Source of the DNA: Mariprofundus ferrooxydans PV-1
GTDB taxonomy: Bacteria > Pseudomonadota > Zetaproteobacteria > Mariprofundales > Mariprofundaceae
Length of the DNA: 64,000 bases
Direction: 5' to 3'
Assembly (NCBI RefSeq): GCF_000153765.1
Contig: NZ_DS022295.1
Location: 959,008 to 1,023,007 of the forward strand
The notes beneath the pieces are model-generated. The model was given only the letters and a program-made list of their open reading frames with translations. It was not told the origin of the DNA and made no database searches. Shown piece by piece: positions 35,993 to 44,886 of the stretch. A program made the position numbers and the translations under genes. Numbering within the stretch: the first letter of the stretch is position 1; each line of letters begins with the position of its first letter.

Positions 35993-36781
35993 ATGAAAAT
36001 AAGACACTTTCTTTACAATTCGTTTCTAATAGAAAGTGGTAAAAACAAAATTGCCATTGACCCGGGTCAAAATCTCTGGATTTTTAATCTAAGCAGCCTC
36101 ATTCCAGAAACAGAATGGAAAAGTATTACGCATATTCTGATAACCCATGGTGACCCAGACCATTACTGGCAAGCAGATCGGGTAGCCGAAGCCAGCAATG
36201 CACCCGTTGTATGTGGGAAAGAACTGGCTAAAGTTGAAAATGGCGAAACACTGCTGGTCGATCCTCGCGGTAGAGGTTTAACGTCCTGGATTCCATTTAA
36301 AGATGCACATCCATTAGATATTGGAGAGGCTGTCATTTTAGGCGATGTTAAAATTGAAGCAGTCAAAACCGTTCATGGTCCCATCAGTGTACCAATCCTA
36401 TGGTTCAGAATAAGGAAGCAACCAGGGCCAGGAGAACGTGTCGGCATCGGTTCTGTAGGCTTTAAAATCACATTAGATGGAAAAACGATTGTGAATCTGG
36501 GAGATTCTATTTTACAAACTGAATGGGCAGGTTTGAAACCGGATATATTGATGCTTCCGATTGGTGGACCAGGTGATAATGCGTGGACAATGGATGTATC
36601 CGATGCGCTTGAGGCAGTGAAACTCATAGCACCAAAAATGGTAATTCCTTGCCATTATAACGTTGCATTTTTCTGGATTAAAAATATCGCTTCAGCAGAT
36701 GATCAATTGTTCAAGCGTGAAGTAGAGAAGCTGGGTGTTGAATGCAGTATCATGCGGTATGGTGATGTGATTGAAATATAA
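35993..36781 (+). CDS. Metallo-beta-lactamase-fold hydrolase (UPF0173/UlaG-like)
   Basis: A 262-residue MBL-fold protein. The metal motif reads THGDPDH (residues 51-57), with Asp at the place of the second His of HxHxDH. Downstream ligand regions are TVHGP (about 124), NLGDSIL (about 165) and IPCHYN (about 223), the last being a normal His site. Such variants occur in UlaG-like and related hydrolases, so activity is still possible. The gene is AT-richer than the core genes. Its stop lies just left of attC-3, so it is the last ORF of a cassette. No clear Shine-Dalgarno. Confidence 0.75.
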   Translation: MKIRHFLYNSFLIESGKNKIAIDPGQNLWIFNLSSLIPETEWKSITHILITHGDPDHYWQADRVAEASNAPVVCGKELAKVENGETLLVDPRGRGLTSWIPFKDAHPLDIGEAVILGDVKIEAVKTVHGPISVPILWFRIRKQPGPGERVGIGSVGFKITLDGKTIVNLGDSILQTEWAGLKPDILMLPIGGPGDNAWTMDVSDALEAVKLIAPKMVIPCHYNVAFFWIKNIASADDQLFKREVEKLGVECSIMRYGDVIEI

Positions 36782-36782
36782 T

Positions 36783-36867
36783 GTCTAACAAACCATTCAA
36801 GTTCGCCTGCATAATGTGCGGGCTGGGACCTCGCTAATCGCTCGGCCCCTTAATTGAAACGTTAGAA
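36783..36867 (+). repeat. attC recombination site 3
   Basis: Left core TCTAACAA (R'') pairs with CGTTAGA (R'), about 85 bases. The inner arms TTCAAG and CTTAATTGAA (L''/L' with extrahelical bases) are typical, and a GC-rich centre (GGGC...GCCC) folds between them. The site begins two bases after the MBL gene stop. Confidence 0.85.
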
Positions 36868-36892
36868 CTATATTTAAAATAAGGAGAAAATA

Positions 36893-36919
36893 ATGACGGG
36901 GTCAGGTCTAGCATCGTAG
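36893..36919 (+). pseudogene. Possible remnant of a RAYT/IS200-like transposase start
   Basis: AAGGAG, seven bases, then an ATG followed by ACGGGGTCAGGTCT and a stop after eight codons. From memory, GACGGGGTCAGGTCT-type sequence recurs at the start of REP-associated tyrosine transposases and related elements in many proteobacteria. No transposase body follows, so at most the leading end remains. The rest of 36920-37016 holds nothing recognisable. Confidence 0.3.
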
Positions 36920-37016
36920 CATCCGTCGGAAAAATGGGGCGGAATTTCTAATTCAGTTTGGCGAATGGCTGATTGTGGGCCGGTTACAGACTGTCATGGA
37001 CTTCGCCGTTGCCGCC

Positions 37017-38492
37017 TCAGGTGCCGCAGAAGGTTTCCTGAACTTCCTCGTGCGGTTCGGGTGGCAGTTCATAGTGCTCAAAACCGGGCTGCTCATCAAA
37101 CGGGTGAGATAACAGATCGACCAGCTCATGAAAGGGTGCAAAGTTGCCTTGTTGGGCCTGCTCGATCACCTGCTCCACCCTGTGATTTCTCGGGATATAG
37201 ATCGGATTCGACTGCTTCATCAGTTTCACAGCCGCTTCCCTGTCGGGCCTGTCGGCCAGACGTTGTCGCCATAACTCAAGCCACCGGCTGCCCGCCCCGG
37301 CATCGGCAAACAGCGCCACCAGAGCACCCTCTTCCTCTCCTTCTGCTACCTGAGTCAGGTGTCTGAAAAAGAGTGTGAAATCGACTGCATTGTCGGCCAG
37401 TACCGAGAGCGTCTGCCTGATGAAGGCTTCATTGTCGGCCTGATTCTCATCGGCTTCAGCCAACCCCAGCTTGGCTGAATAAATGCTCACATAGTGATTC
37501 CGGAATGCTTCACTAAACTGTGCAAGCACAGCCTCGGCTGCAGCAATTGCTTTGGTCTGATCCGCATCGATCAGCGGTAGCAGCGCCTCGGCCAGACGCG
37601 CCAGATTCCATTTGGCCATGCGCGACTGCCTGTTCCAGGCATAGCGACCCGCCGCATCAATCGAGCTGAACACCTTGTCGGGATGGAAACGATCCATAAA
37701 GGCACAGGGGCCGAAATCAATGGTCTCGCCAACCACCTGCATATTATCGGTGTTCATCACGCCGTGGATAAAGCCAATCCCCATCCAACGGGCAATCAGT
37801 TCCGCCTGCCGGAGCGCCACCGCTTCAAACAGCGCAAGATACGGATTTTCCGCCTGCCGCAGTTCGGGAAAGTGGCGTTCGATCACATAGTCGGCCAGCA
37901 GCGTTACACCTTCCCGATCATTTCGGATTGCAAAATACTGGAATGTACCGACACGCACATGACTTTGAGCCATGCGGGTAAGCACGGCGCCGGGCACAGA
38001 CCCGTCGCGAAAAACATGCTCACCGGTCAGCACCGCAGCCAGTGTACGCGTAGCCGGAATCCCCAGAGCGGCAAAAGCCTCGCTGACGATGTATTCCCGC
38101 AACACCGGACCAAGCGCTGCCTTACCGTCGCCGCGACGGGAGAAGGCCGTGCGCCCCGATCCCTTGAGATGAACATCAAAGCGCACGCCGTGACTGTCGA
38201 CAAGCTCACCGAGCAGATGTGCACGCCCGTCACCCAGCTGCGGAGAGAGGCCACCGAACTGATGACCGGCATAGGCCATGGCGATGGCTTGCGAGCTTTC
38301 CGGCAGGCGGGAGCCGGAGAACATAGCGACCCCGTCCGCCGATCTGAGCCAGTCGATATCGAGATTGAATGCTTCGGCCAGCGCCTCATTAACCCTGATC
38401 AGCTCAGGTATTGGCGCTTGCTCCGGATGAATGCGCTGATAAAAACGCTCCGGCAGCGCGGCATAAGTATTCTCAAACAGGATCGGTCTCAT
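37017..38492 (-). CDS. selO: Protein adenylyltransferase SelO (YdiU)
   Basis: A 491-residue pseudokinase-fold protein that transfers AMP from ATP to Ser/Thr/Tyr of target proteins, linked in E. coli to redox stress. Seen: the N-terminal 'LFENTYAALPERFYQRIHP', then 'AMAYAGHQFGGLSPQLGDGRAHLLGE', 'DVHLKGSGRTAFSRRGDGKA', 'HGVMNTDNMQVVGETIDFGPCAFMD' (metal and active site), and the C-terminal conserved CGT with the redox-active Cys. Full length. It is the first core gene to the right of the cassette island and is read toward it. Confidence 0.95.
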   Translation of the reverse strand: MRPILFENTYAALPERFYQRIHPEQAPIPELIRVNEALAEAFNLDIDWLRSADGVAMFSGSRLPESSQAIAMAYAGHQFGGLSPQLGDGRAHLLGELVDSHGVRFDVHLKGSGRTAFSRRGDGKAALGPVLREYIVSEAFAALGIPATRTLAAVLTGEHVFRDGSVPGAVLTRMAQSHVRVGTFQYFAIRNDREGVTLLADYVIERHFPELRQAENPYLALFEAVALRQAELIARWMGIGFIHGVMNTDNMQVVGETIDFGPCAFMDRFHPDKVFSSIDAAGRYAWNRQSRMAKWNLARLAEALLPLIDADQTKAIAAAEAVLAQFSEAFRNHYVSIYSAKLGLAEADENQADNEAFIRQTLSVLADNAVDFTLFFRHLTQVAEGEEEGALVALFADAGAGSRWLELWRQRLADRPDREAAVKLMKQSNPIYIPRNHRVEQVIEQAQQGNFAPFHELVDLLSHPFDEQPGFEHYELPPEPHEEVQETFCGT

Positions 38493-38592
38493 AGGCGGGA
38501 CGATACACCCCCATCAGGCAAAGGAAGACGGACAGTTTCTATGGAATAGTCACACTGCCAAATTGCTGGCTTTACAGGCAATCGATTGGCGC

Positions 38593-39651
38593 TCAAAAGA
38601 GTTGCTGCTGCACTGCCCTTCCGGGCACACGAAACAGGTCACTGCGCAGCTGCCACTCTTCACTGTTTAGTCCCAGCCGGGCGCAGGTCTTGCGGGCACG
38701 ATCAATAAGCAGGCGCGCCATGATACCCTGGCCGCTCATACGCGTACCGAAACCCGCATCGTAGAGCTCGCCGCCGCGCATCTCCCGCAACTGACGCAGT
38801 ACGCCGGCAGCGCGATCTGGATAGTTCTCCGTAAGCCAGGCGGGGAAGATCTCCTTCAGCTCGTGCGGCAGTCGCAGTAACACGTGGGCTCCCCAGCGCG
38901 CGCCGTGGTCGCGAGCAGTCTGCAGAGCTCCCTCCAGCTCATGATCATTCAGGTGAGGGATGACCGGGGCAACCAGCACACCGACCGGCACACCTGCATC
39001 GGCCAGAGAACGCATCGTCTGCAAACGGCGTGCCGGTGTGGCTGCACGCGGCTCCATGCGGCGAGCCAACTCCGGATCAATGGTCGGCAGCGAGATCGCG
39101 ACCGAGACCAGGCCTTTTTCCGCCATCGGGGCCAGCAGATCGAGATCGCGCACAATCAGCGCCGACTTGGTGACGATGGAGACCGGATGATTGAATTCGG
39201 CCAGTACGGCCAGAATTCGGCGGGTCAGTTTCAAACGCTTCTCCAGCGGCTGCCAGCCATCGGTATTGATGCCGAGCGCCACCGGGGCTGCGCGGTATCC
39301 CGGCTTCGACAGCTCGCAGCGCAGAAGCTCCGGCGCTTCCGGCTTGTGGAATATCATCGTCTCGAAATCGAGTCCCGGCGAGAGATCGAGAAAACTGTGG
39401 GCAGGACGCGCAAAGCAGTAGGGACAGCCGTGTTCACAGCCGCGGTAAGGGTTAATCGAGCGATCAAACGGGACATCGGGCGAGTTGTTATAGTTGATGA
39501 TCGTCCGCGCCGAATCGGTGAGCAGCCGGGTTTGTGGCGACGGCTCATCATCCTGCCACCAGCCGTCGTCGAACTCCTCGCTCTGCTGCAGCGCGAAACG
39601 CCCCGCCGGATTGACCGTAGCCCCCCGCCCTCTCATCGCCGGCTTCTTCAT
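38593..39651 (-). CDS. PA0069-family radical SAM protein
   Basis: Radical SAM enzyme of the PA0069/Rv2578c-like group (related to spore photoproduct lyase-like SplB). The cluster motif CEHGCPYCFAR (C-x3-C-x2-C) comes early, after the conserved GRGATVNPAGRF and 'TARTIINYNNSPDVPFDRSINPYRG'-type lead-in. The start is the ATG at 39651 (352 residues). A TTG at 39693 is in frame, but it precedes the family's usual N-terminus and lacks support. The reaction is unknown. 100 bases separate it from selO; both are on the minus strand. Confidence 0.85.
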   Translation of the reverse strand: MKKPAMRGRGATVNPAGRFALQQSEEFDDGWWQDDEPSPQTRLLTDSARTIINYNNSPDVPFDRSINPYRGCEHGCPYCFARPAHSFLDLSPGLDFETMIFHKPEAPELLRCELSKPGYRAAPVALGINTDGWQPLEKRLKLTRRILAVLAEFNHPVSIVTKSALIVRDLDLLAPMAEKGLVSVAISLPTIDPELARRMEPRAATPARRLQTMRSLADAGVPVGVLVAPVIPHLNDHELEGALQTARDHGARWGAHVLLRLPHELKEIFPAWLTENYPDRAAGVLRQLREMRGGELYDAGFGTRMSGQGIMARLLIDRARKTCARLGLNSEEWQLRSDLFRVPGRAVQQQLF

Positions 39652-39708
39652 GCCCGCATTGTTAGCGATACGCGTCGACTTGGGAAGATACAACGAGCGT
39701 GACGGATA

Positions 39709-40470
39709 TCAGTTGCCGAGCATCCCCTTGAGCGCGCCGCCGAGCTTGTCGGTGGCGCCTGCTCCGCCAACACCGGACATCTGCGCCTTGATCGCATCGG
39801 CGGATTTTCCGAGATATTTATCCACACCGATTTTTGCCACCGAGCCCTTGATATTGCTCAGCATTCTGCCCGACAACTGTGTTGCCACTTCGGCTGCGGT
39901 TGCTCCGCCGCTCTTCTTACCGATATCGGTCATAACAATCCGCGGCAGCGCCACGGTCTGATCCTTGCCGAGGGCGGCAATGCGCACTTTCGCCGAAGTA
40001 CCTTCAACAACAAGCTTGCGGATAATCATCTTCACCTGATTGCCGCCGGATGAGCCGGCCGACTTGTCACTCCCGCCTACGCCGAGGTTCTTTTTCAGCA
40101 CATCGATATTGGAGACGCCCGACTTGTTGATTTCATAGACCACGGTCGGTGCGCCGATATGGATCTCATCGATGATAATCGGATTCTTGTTGATCGATGC
40201 GATATCGACCTTCGTACTGATCACGCCCAGAGCAAAGATATCCGGGTCGGTAAAGCCTGCCGGATTGGCCACGGTCAAACCGCTGATTTGCGCCTTGCCG
40301 TTCTTCAGCTCCAGCTTGACACTATCGACACGTACGGCGGTTTTTGTCGCCTCGGAGCCGTAGGTCTGGATAGCTTCCTTGACGATGCTGTCGAGATTCG
40401 CCCCCACATAGACCAGCGCTCCAACGGCAACCACCACCAACGCTGCCACAACAATCAATACTTTTTTCAT
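39709..40470 (-). CDS. AsmA-like membrane-anchored protein
   Basis: A 253-residue protein with one N-terminal membrane helix (about residues 3-24, KVLIVVAALVVVAVGALVYV). An AsmA/DUF748-like beta domain in the periplasm follows: 'VRVDSVKLELKNGKAQISGLTVANPAGF' and 'IIIDEIHIGAPTVVYEINKSG' are typical of that fold. A Gly/Ser-rich segment lies near residues 130-145, and the tail is Gly-rich. GGAGG precedes the ATG. Full-length AsmA proteins are much longer, so this is a short single-module relative. Function unknown; lipid transport or envelope maintenance is inferred from the family. Confidence 0.65.
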   Translation of the reverse strand: MKKVLIVVAALVVVAVGALVYVGANLDSIVKEAIQTYGSEATKTAVRVDSVKLELKNGKAQISGLTVANPAGFTDPDIFALGVISTKVDIASINKNPIIIDEIHIGAPTVVYEINKSGVSNIDVLKKNLGVGGSDKSAGSSGGNQVKMIIRKLVVEGTSAKVRIAALGKDQTVALPRIVMTDIGKKSGGATAAEVATQLSGRMLSNIKGSVAKIGVDKYLGKSADAIKAQMSGVGGAGATDKLGGALKGMLGN

Positions 40471-40596
40471 AACCTGCCTCCAGCCGGCGCAAACCGGATT
40501 GTTTGCCTGATTGTAGGCGAGTACGGCGCTATAGGCAATTTCAGCCCTTTACCGCGGCTGTTGTGCAGCAAAGATCACGGCACTGCCGATACCCGC

Positions 40597-41631
40597 TTAC
40601 GGAGCCGGGTTGGGGTAATACTGGTGTACTGTTTCGATCTGCTCCAGCACGTCGGCCGACAGATCAACATCGGCGCTGTCCAGGTTCTCATTCAGCTGTG
40701 CAAGGCTGGTAGCTCCGAGAATCACACTGCTGGTAAACCAGCGACTGCGCGCGAAAGCCAGCGCCATATGTACAGGATTCAGCCCGGCATCGGCGGCGAT
40801 GCGCAGATATTCGGCAGTGGCCGGTTGCACATTCGGTTTGTTATAACGCTGACCAAAACCCGGAAACAGGGTAATGCGGCCGCTGGCCTCTGCATCGGCA
40901 TGATATTTACCGGAGAGCCAGCCAAAGGCGAGCGGACTGTAAGCCAGCAGCCCTACTTCCGAGTGGCGACACACCTCGGCCAGACCGGACTCATAGGTGC
41001 GATTCATCAGGTGATAGGCATTCTGGATCGACACCACTTCAGGCAGGCCGAGTGCTTCGGCACAACGGATAAACTCAGCAACGCCCCAGGGCGTTTCATT
41101 GCTCAGGCCGATGTAACGCACTTTCCCAGCTGCCACCAGTTCGCCAAGCGCCTGCAACTGCTCGCTAATAGGCGTGGACTCATGCTCCTCTGACAACTCG
41201 TAACTGCTGCTGCCAAACATCGGCACATAGCGATCCGGCCAGTGAATCTGGTAGAGATCCAGATAATCGGTTTGCAGCCGGGCAAGAGAGGCATCAACGG
41301 CAGCATGGATATGTTCGGCGTTGATGCGCGGTCCGTTGCGAATCCACTTAAAGCCGCGCGACGGTCCTGCGATCTTGCTGGCGATAATGAGTTGGTCGCG
41401 CTCTCGCCCCTTCAGCCAACTGCCGATATAGCTCTCGGTGCGATGCACTGTCTCACCACGCGGCGGCACCGGGTACATCTCGGCTGTATCGATCAGATTC
41501 ACCCCGCGATCAACGGCCAGATCAAGCTGCGCATGCGCCTCAGCCTCGCTGTTCTGCTCACCGAAGGTCATCGTACCCAGACTTAGCGCCGAGACCTGTA
41601 GATCACTGTTTCCAAGCTGCCTGTATTCCAT
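40597..41631 (-). CDS. tas: NADP(H)-dependent aldo-keto reductase, Tas-like
   Basis: A 344-residue TIM-barrel aldo-keto reductase. Catalytic tetrad: Asp and Tyr in NLIDTAEMYPVPP (about residues 45-57), Lys in IIASKIAGP (about 85) and His in YQIHWPDRY (about 130). The Tas-type long insertion 'RYVPMFGSSSYELSEEHEST' and the 'LSNETPWGV' motif are present. The physiological substrate is unknown. It is a single gene in a minus-strand run; downstream lies the AsmA-like gene after 126 bases without a clear terminator. Confidence 0.92.
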   Translation of the reverse strand: MEYRQLGNSDLQVSALSLGTMTFGEQNSEAEAHAQLDLAVDRGVNLIDTAEMYPVPPRGETVHRTESYIGSWLKGRERDQLIIASKIAGPSRGFKWIRNGPRINAEHIHAAVDASLARLQTDYLDLYQIHWPDRYVPMFGSSSYELSEEHESTPISEQLQALGELVAAGKVRYIGLSNETPWGVAEFIRCAEALGLPEVVSIQNAYHLMNRTYESGLAEVCRHSEVGLLAYSPLAFGWLSGKYHADAEASGRITLFPGFGQRYNKPNVQPATAEYLRIAADAGLNPVHMALAFARSRWFTSSVILGATSLAQLNENLDSADVDLSADVLEQIETVHQYYPNPAP

Positions 41632-41679
41632 TTACTCTCTCCGTAATCCGTCCGTCATTGCATCTGTGCTCCCTCGCTT

Positions 41680-42609
41680 TCAGGGCAGATAAACGCAGTA
41701 GGTACCCTTTCCCTTCGCCTTGGCCTGATAAAGTGCGATATCGGAGTGTTTCATCAGCGACTCCACACTATTTGCATGCGTGGGTATCATGGCAATACCA
41801 ATACTGCTGCCCATGGAAAGGATATGGCCGTCAATTTCTACCGGCTGTGCAAACTGGCTGAGAACCTTTTCGGCCACATGCGTCACCTGGGTAATATCGG
41901 TAATATCTTCAAGAATAATGGCGAATTCATCGCCACCCAAGCGGCTGACTACGTCTGCCTTGCGCACCACATGTTTCAGTCTATCGGCGACTGTTCTGAG
42001 AAACAGGTCCCCGGCAGGATGGCCGTAGTTGTCATTAATATACTTGAAGTTATCCAGATCCAGCATCAACAGGGCGAGCCCGTTTTTTGAGCGCAGCGTC
42101 CTGTCAAAAGCATGTTCCAGATGGTTCATCATCGACAGACGATTATTCAGCCCCGTCAGGGCATCGGTCAGGGCCATCTCCTGATACATTTTTTCGGCTT
42201 TTTTGCGGTCGGTTATATCCAGAATCGCCCCGACGATGCCTTCAATATTTTCGTGACTCGCCTGAAAAACAGCCTTGTGAAACATCACATCGCGTACCGA
42301 ACCGTCAGCATATTCAACCTGAGCTTCGTACACCTGGTGCTCGCGGCTTTCGAACAGGGCGCGATCAGCCTCAAAATAAACCTGAGCCAGCTCCTGATCA
42401 AACAGCTCATGTACCCCCTTGCCGATCAATTCACCGCGCGTTTTGCCGGTATATTGCTCAAACGCACGGTTGCAGCCGAGGTAACGCCCCTCGGTATCCT
42501 TGAAAAAAATCGGTGCCGGAACGGCATTGATGACGGCCTGAAGCAGGTATTTCTCCTGAATTTCAGCCGTATAACGTGTCGTATCGTTTGGTTCAGCATC
42601 CTTGCTCAT
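41680..42609 (-). CDS. PAS-GGDEF diguanylate cyclase
   Basis: A 309-residue cytoplasmic protein with one PAS domain (about residues 25-140, 'VPAPIFFKDTEGRYLGCNRAFEQY') and a GGDEF domain (about 145-305) that would make c-di-GMP. The active site RLGGDEFAI is intact, with an RxxD inhibitory I-site (RKAD) five residues before it. There are no membrane segments. The PAS signal is unknown. It diverges from the second GGDEF gene at 42937 across a 327-base gap that contains the gene fragment at 42735-42848. Confidence 0.93.
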   Translation of the reverse strand: MSKDAEPNDTTRYTAEIQEKYLLQAVINAVPAPIFFKDTEGRYLGCNRAFEQYTGKTRGELIGKGVHELFDQELAQVYFEADRALFESREHQVYEAQVEYADGSVRDVMFHKAVFQASHENIEGIVGAILDITDRKKAEKMYQEMALTDALTGLNNRLSMMNHLEHAFDRTLRSKNGLALLMLDLDNFKYINDNYGHPAGDLFLRTVADRLKHVVRKADVVSRLGGDEFAIILEDITDITQVTHVAEKVLSQFAQPVEIDGHILSMGSSIGIAMIPTHANSVESLMKHSDIALYQAKAKGKGTYCVYLP

Positions 42610-42734
42610 AGGCGACCCTGATTACAAATGTCTGTGCTAAAAACAGCATCTTCAACAACAGCGACGTTAACACAACCATGTATCGGAAAAAACGTCCATA
42701 CACAATAATATGACTAAACGAAGACTGGCAACGA

Positions 42735-42848
42735 TCAGTTATTCTCCACCACCATCAGCTTGCCGTCCGCACCAGTAATTTTGGTACGCTGCAGCTTGCC
42801 GTCGCTGTAGCTGTACAACACCTCCAGATAAGCCTCGTAAATCCCGAT
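42735..42848 (-). pseudogene. C-terminal gene remnant (37 codons)
   Basis: On the minus strand, an open frame with no start codon reads IYEAYLEVLYSYSDGKLQRT, then KITGADGKLMVVENN and a stop. It is preceded by an in-frame TAA. The composition looks like true protein (a strand-turn-strand DGK repeat), so it may be the tail of a deleted gene. The remaining bases 42610-42734 show nothing. Confidence 0.35.
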
Positions 42849-42936
42849 TTACCGCATATGAGTGAAAGTTCAAATATTTTCTAATTCTTGCCAAAGAGTT
42901 TATACTTTCTTCTGGACGATTCGGGAGAATGCAATA

Positions 42937-44532
42937 TTGTGGAAAAAACAACCTGACAACGGCGAAGTAGCACGACTGCCCGGAAACGGCGCTACCCCGG
43001 ATGAGTCTGCAGCCCGGTTGCATACAGCTGGAGTCGGTAACCAGTCCGACTCCCTGCAGGCAGAACAGGTCAGACTACTCTATTCCCACCTGCCTGTATC
43101 CATTGCAATCAGTGCGATGCTTGCTGCGATCCTGATCAGCATTCAGTCATCAGTAATCGACCCTGTCCTGCTATTTGGGTGGTTCGCTATCCTTGGCGCG
43201 GTGTTAATAGGCCGAACAGGGTTGTTTATCGCCTGGAAACGACAAGCAAGCACAACTTACCCTGCCGATACTGATCGCTGGCTGTTTCGCTTTCGGGTCG
43301 GCATCGTCATTACCGGTATCGTTTGGGGGCTTGGCGGCATTTTGCTCTCACCAGCCAGAGATATCGCACATACAATCTATATTTCATTCACATTAGCCGG
43401 ACTATGTGCAGGAGCAGCCTCGACTCTGGCCATTGACCGTAAATCGCTGATGGGCTTCATAGTGCCTCCCCTGGTATCGCACGCTGTGTTCCTGGCTGCC
43501 GAAGGTGATGTGATCTTTCTCGGCTTGAGCGCGATGATTCTGCTGTTTTTAATGTTTTTGCTATTCAGCGGACGGCAATCCGAACTCCGATTCGAGGAGA
43601 ATTTTAACCTGCGCATCAAGGCGAGCGAAAATGAATCCAGATTACTTCAGATACTGGAGAGCAGCCCCATTGCCACTCGCATCGCGGATGCAGCCAGCAA
43701 CCGGGTGGTTTTTGCCAATAGTTGTTACGAAAACCTGATCGAATTGCCGGCTGGAAAGGTTATTGGCGCCAAGCCATCCAGCTATTACGCCCACCCGGAA
43801 GAGTATACCGAAGTCGTGAAAATGCTCGCCGGCGGTGGGCAGGTCGTGAACCGACAGGTCGAGATTCGCTCGCCCGGGTCACCTCAATGGACCAAATGGG
43901 TGTTGGCCTCTTATTTCCCAATCGAATACCAGGAAAAGCCGGCCGTGCTTGGCTGGTTTTACGATATTACCGAACGTAAACTTATGGAAGATAAGGTCGA
44001 GTACCAAGCCTTTTACGATACACTCACCGGACTGGCGAATCGATCACTGTTTCACAACACCCTGCATCAGGCGATAGCCAATGCCAAACGTGAAAAATGT
44101 TCCCTTGCGCTTATATTTGTCGATCTGGACAAATTCAAACCCGTCAACGACCAGTTCGGACACGGCATCGGAGACCTGCTGCTGAAGGCAGTTGCAGATC
44201 GCATCACTGGTTGCCTGCGAGAATCCGACTCCGCAGCCCGAATAGGTGGCGATGAATTTGTTGTTCTGCTCCCCTCGGTAGGAGTCATAAAAAATGCCTT
44301 GAAGATCGCAGAGAAGGTTCGGCATGAATTAAATCAACCTTTCGAAATCGAGGGGCTGACTCTCAATATATCCTCAAGCAACGGAGTAGCCCTCTATCCG
44401 GATCATGCCGATGATGCCGAGCAACTCATCAAACGGGCAGACATCGCTATGTATTATGCCAAAACCGAGGGAAAAAATAGTGTAAAAGCATATCGACCGG
44501 AAATGAGCGCTCAAACCAACCAGGAGCTATGA
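42937..44532 (+). CDS. Membrane GGDEF diguanylate cyclase with PAS
   Basis: The likely start is the TTG at 42937, with GGGAGAA about 8 bases upstream (531 residues); an in-frame ATG at 42862 is the alternative. The N-terminal half has about six membrane helices in a MASE-like sensor, then a PAS domain ('RLLQILESSPIATRIADA') and a GGDEF domain beginning YDTLTGLANR. The active site RIGGDEFVV and I-site RESD are intact, so c-di-GMP synthesis is expected. No EAL domain. It stands alone, convergent with the tRNA/chemosensory operon. Confidence 0.9.
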   Translation: MWKKQPDNGEVARLPGNGATPDESAARLHTAGVGNQSDSLQAEQVRLLYSHLPVSIAISAMLAAILISIQSSVIDPVLLFGWFAILGAVLIGRTGLFIAWKRQASTTYPADTDRWLFRFRVGIVITGIVWGLGGILLSPARDIAHTIYISFTLAGLCAGAASTLAIDRKSLMGFIVPPLVSHAVFLAAEGDVIFLGLSAMILLFLMFLLFSGRQSELRFEENFNLRIKASENESRLLQILESSPIATRIADAASNRVVFANSCYENLIELPAGKVIGAKPSSYYAHPEEYTEVVKMLAGGGQVVNRQVEIRSPGSPQWTKWVLASYFPIEYQEKPAVLGWFYDITERKLMEDKVEYQAFYDTLTGLANRSLFHNTLHQAIANAKREKCSLALIFVDLDKFKPVNDQFGHGIGDLLLKAVADRITGCLRESDSAARIGGDEFVVLLPSVGVIKNALKIAEKVRHELNQPFEIEGLTLNISSSNGVALYPDHADDAEQLIKRADIAMYYAKTEGKNSVKAYRPEMSAQTNQEL

Positions 44533-44724
44533 CTGCGCCTGCCCTCATTTCCGGTAGATTTGTCGGTATAGGACCGGAGGTTACAGACAAAGCCAATACC
44601 CTATCAGCTATTCGCGGCAATCTAGTCCACATTGGGCTCCCGATTGTAAGCACATCGAACTGAGACGGTGCATTGAAACAAGACTTCGTCTGGAACGGTT
44701 TACATGTCAGTTTCGTTACAGCAA

Positions 44725-44760
44725 GAAAAAAGGCTCAGAAACACCGGGTTTCTGAGCCTT
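44725..44760 (-). terminator. Rho-independent terminator after tRNA-Glu
   Basis: On the minus strand, GGCTCAGAAACC, a short loop and GTTTCTGAGCC form an 11-12 bp stem followed by TTTTTT. It ends the transcript that contains tRNA-Glu and probably the chemosensory genes upstream. The symmetric stem may also slow the plus-strand GGDEF transcript. Confidence 0.92.
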
Positions 44761-44784
44761 CATGAATCCTGTTGGATTCTCTTT

Positions 44785-44859
44785 TGGTACTCCCAAGGGG
44801 AATCGAACCCCTGTTTCCGGCGTGAGAGGCCAGCGTCCTAACCGCTAGACGATGGGAGC
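44785..44859 (-). tRNA. tRNA-Glu (CTC)
   Basis: A 75-base cloverleaf with encoded CCA. Acceptor stem GCTCCCA/TGGGAGT, D-arm GTC/GAC, anticodon stem CTGGC/GCCGG with loop CTCTCAC (anticodon CTC at 44824-44826), T-arm AGGGG-TTCGATT-CCCCT. It begins 27 bases after the cheA-like stop on the same strand. Confidence 0.97.
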
Positions 44860-44886
44860 ATCTTTGCGGGGGTGCGATTTGTACTG

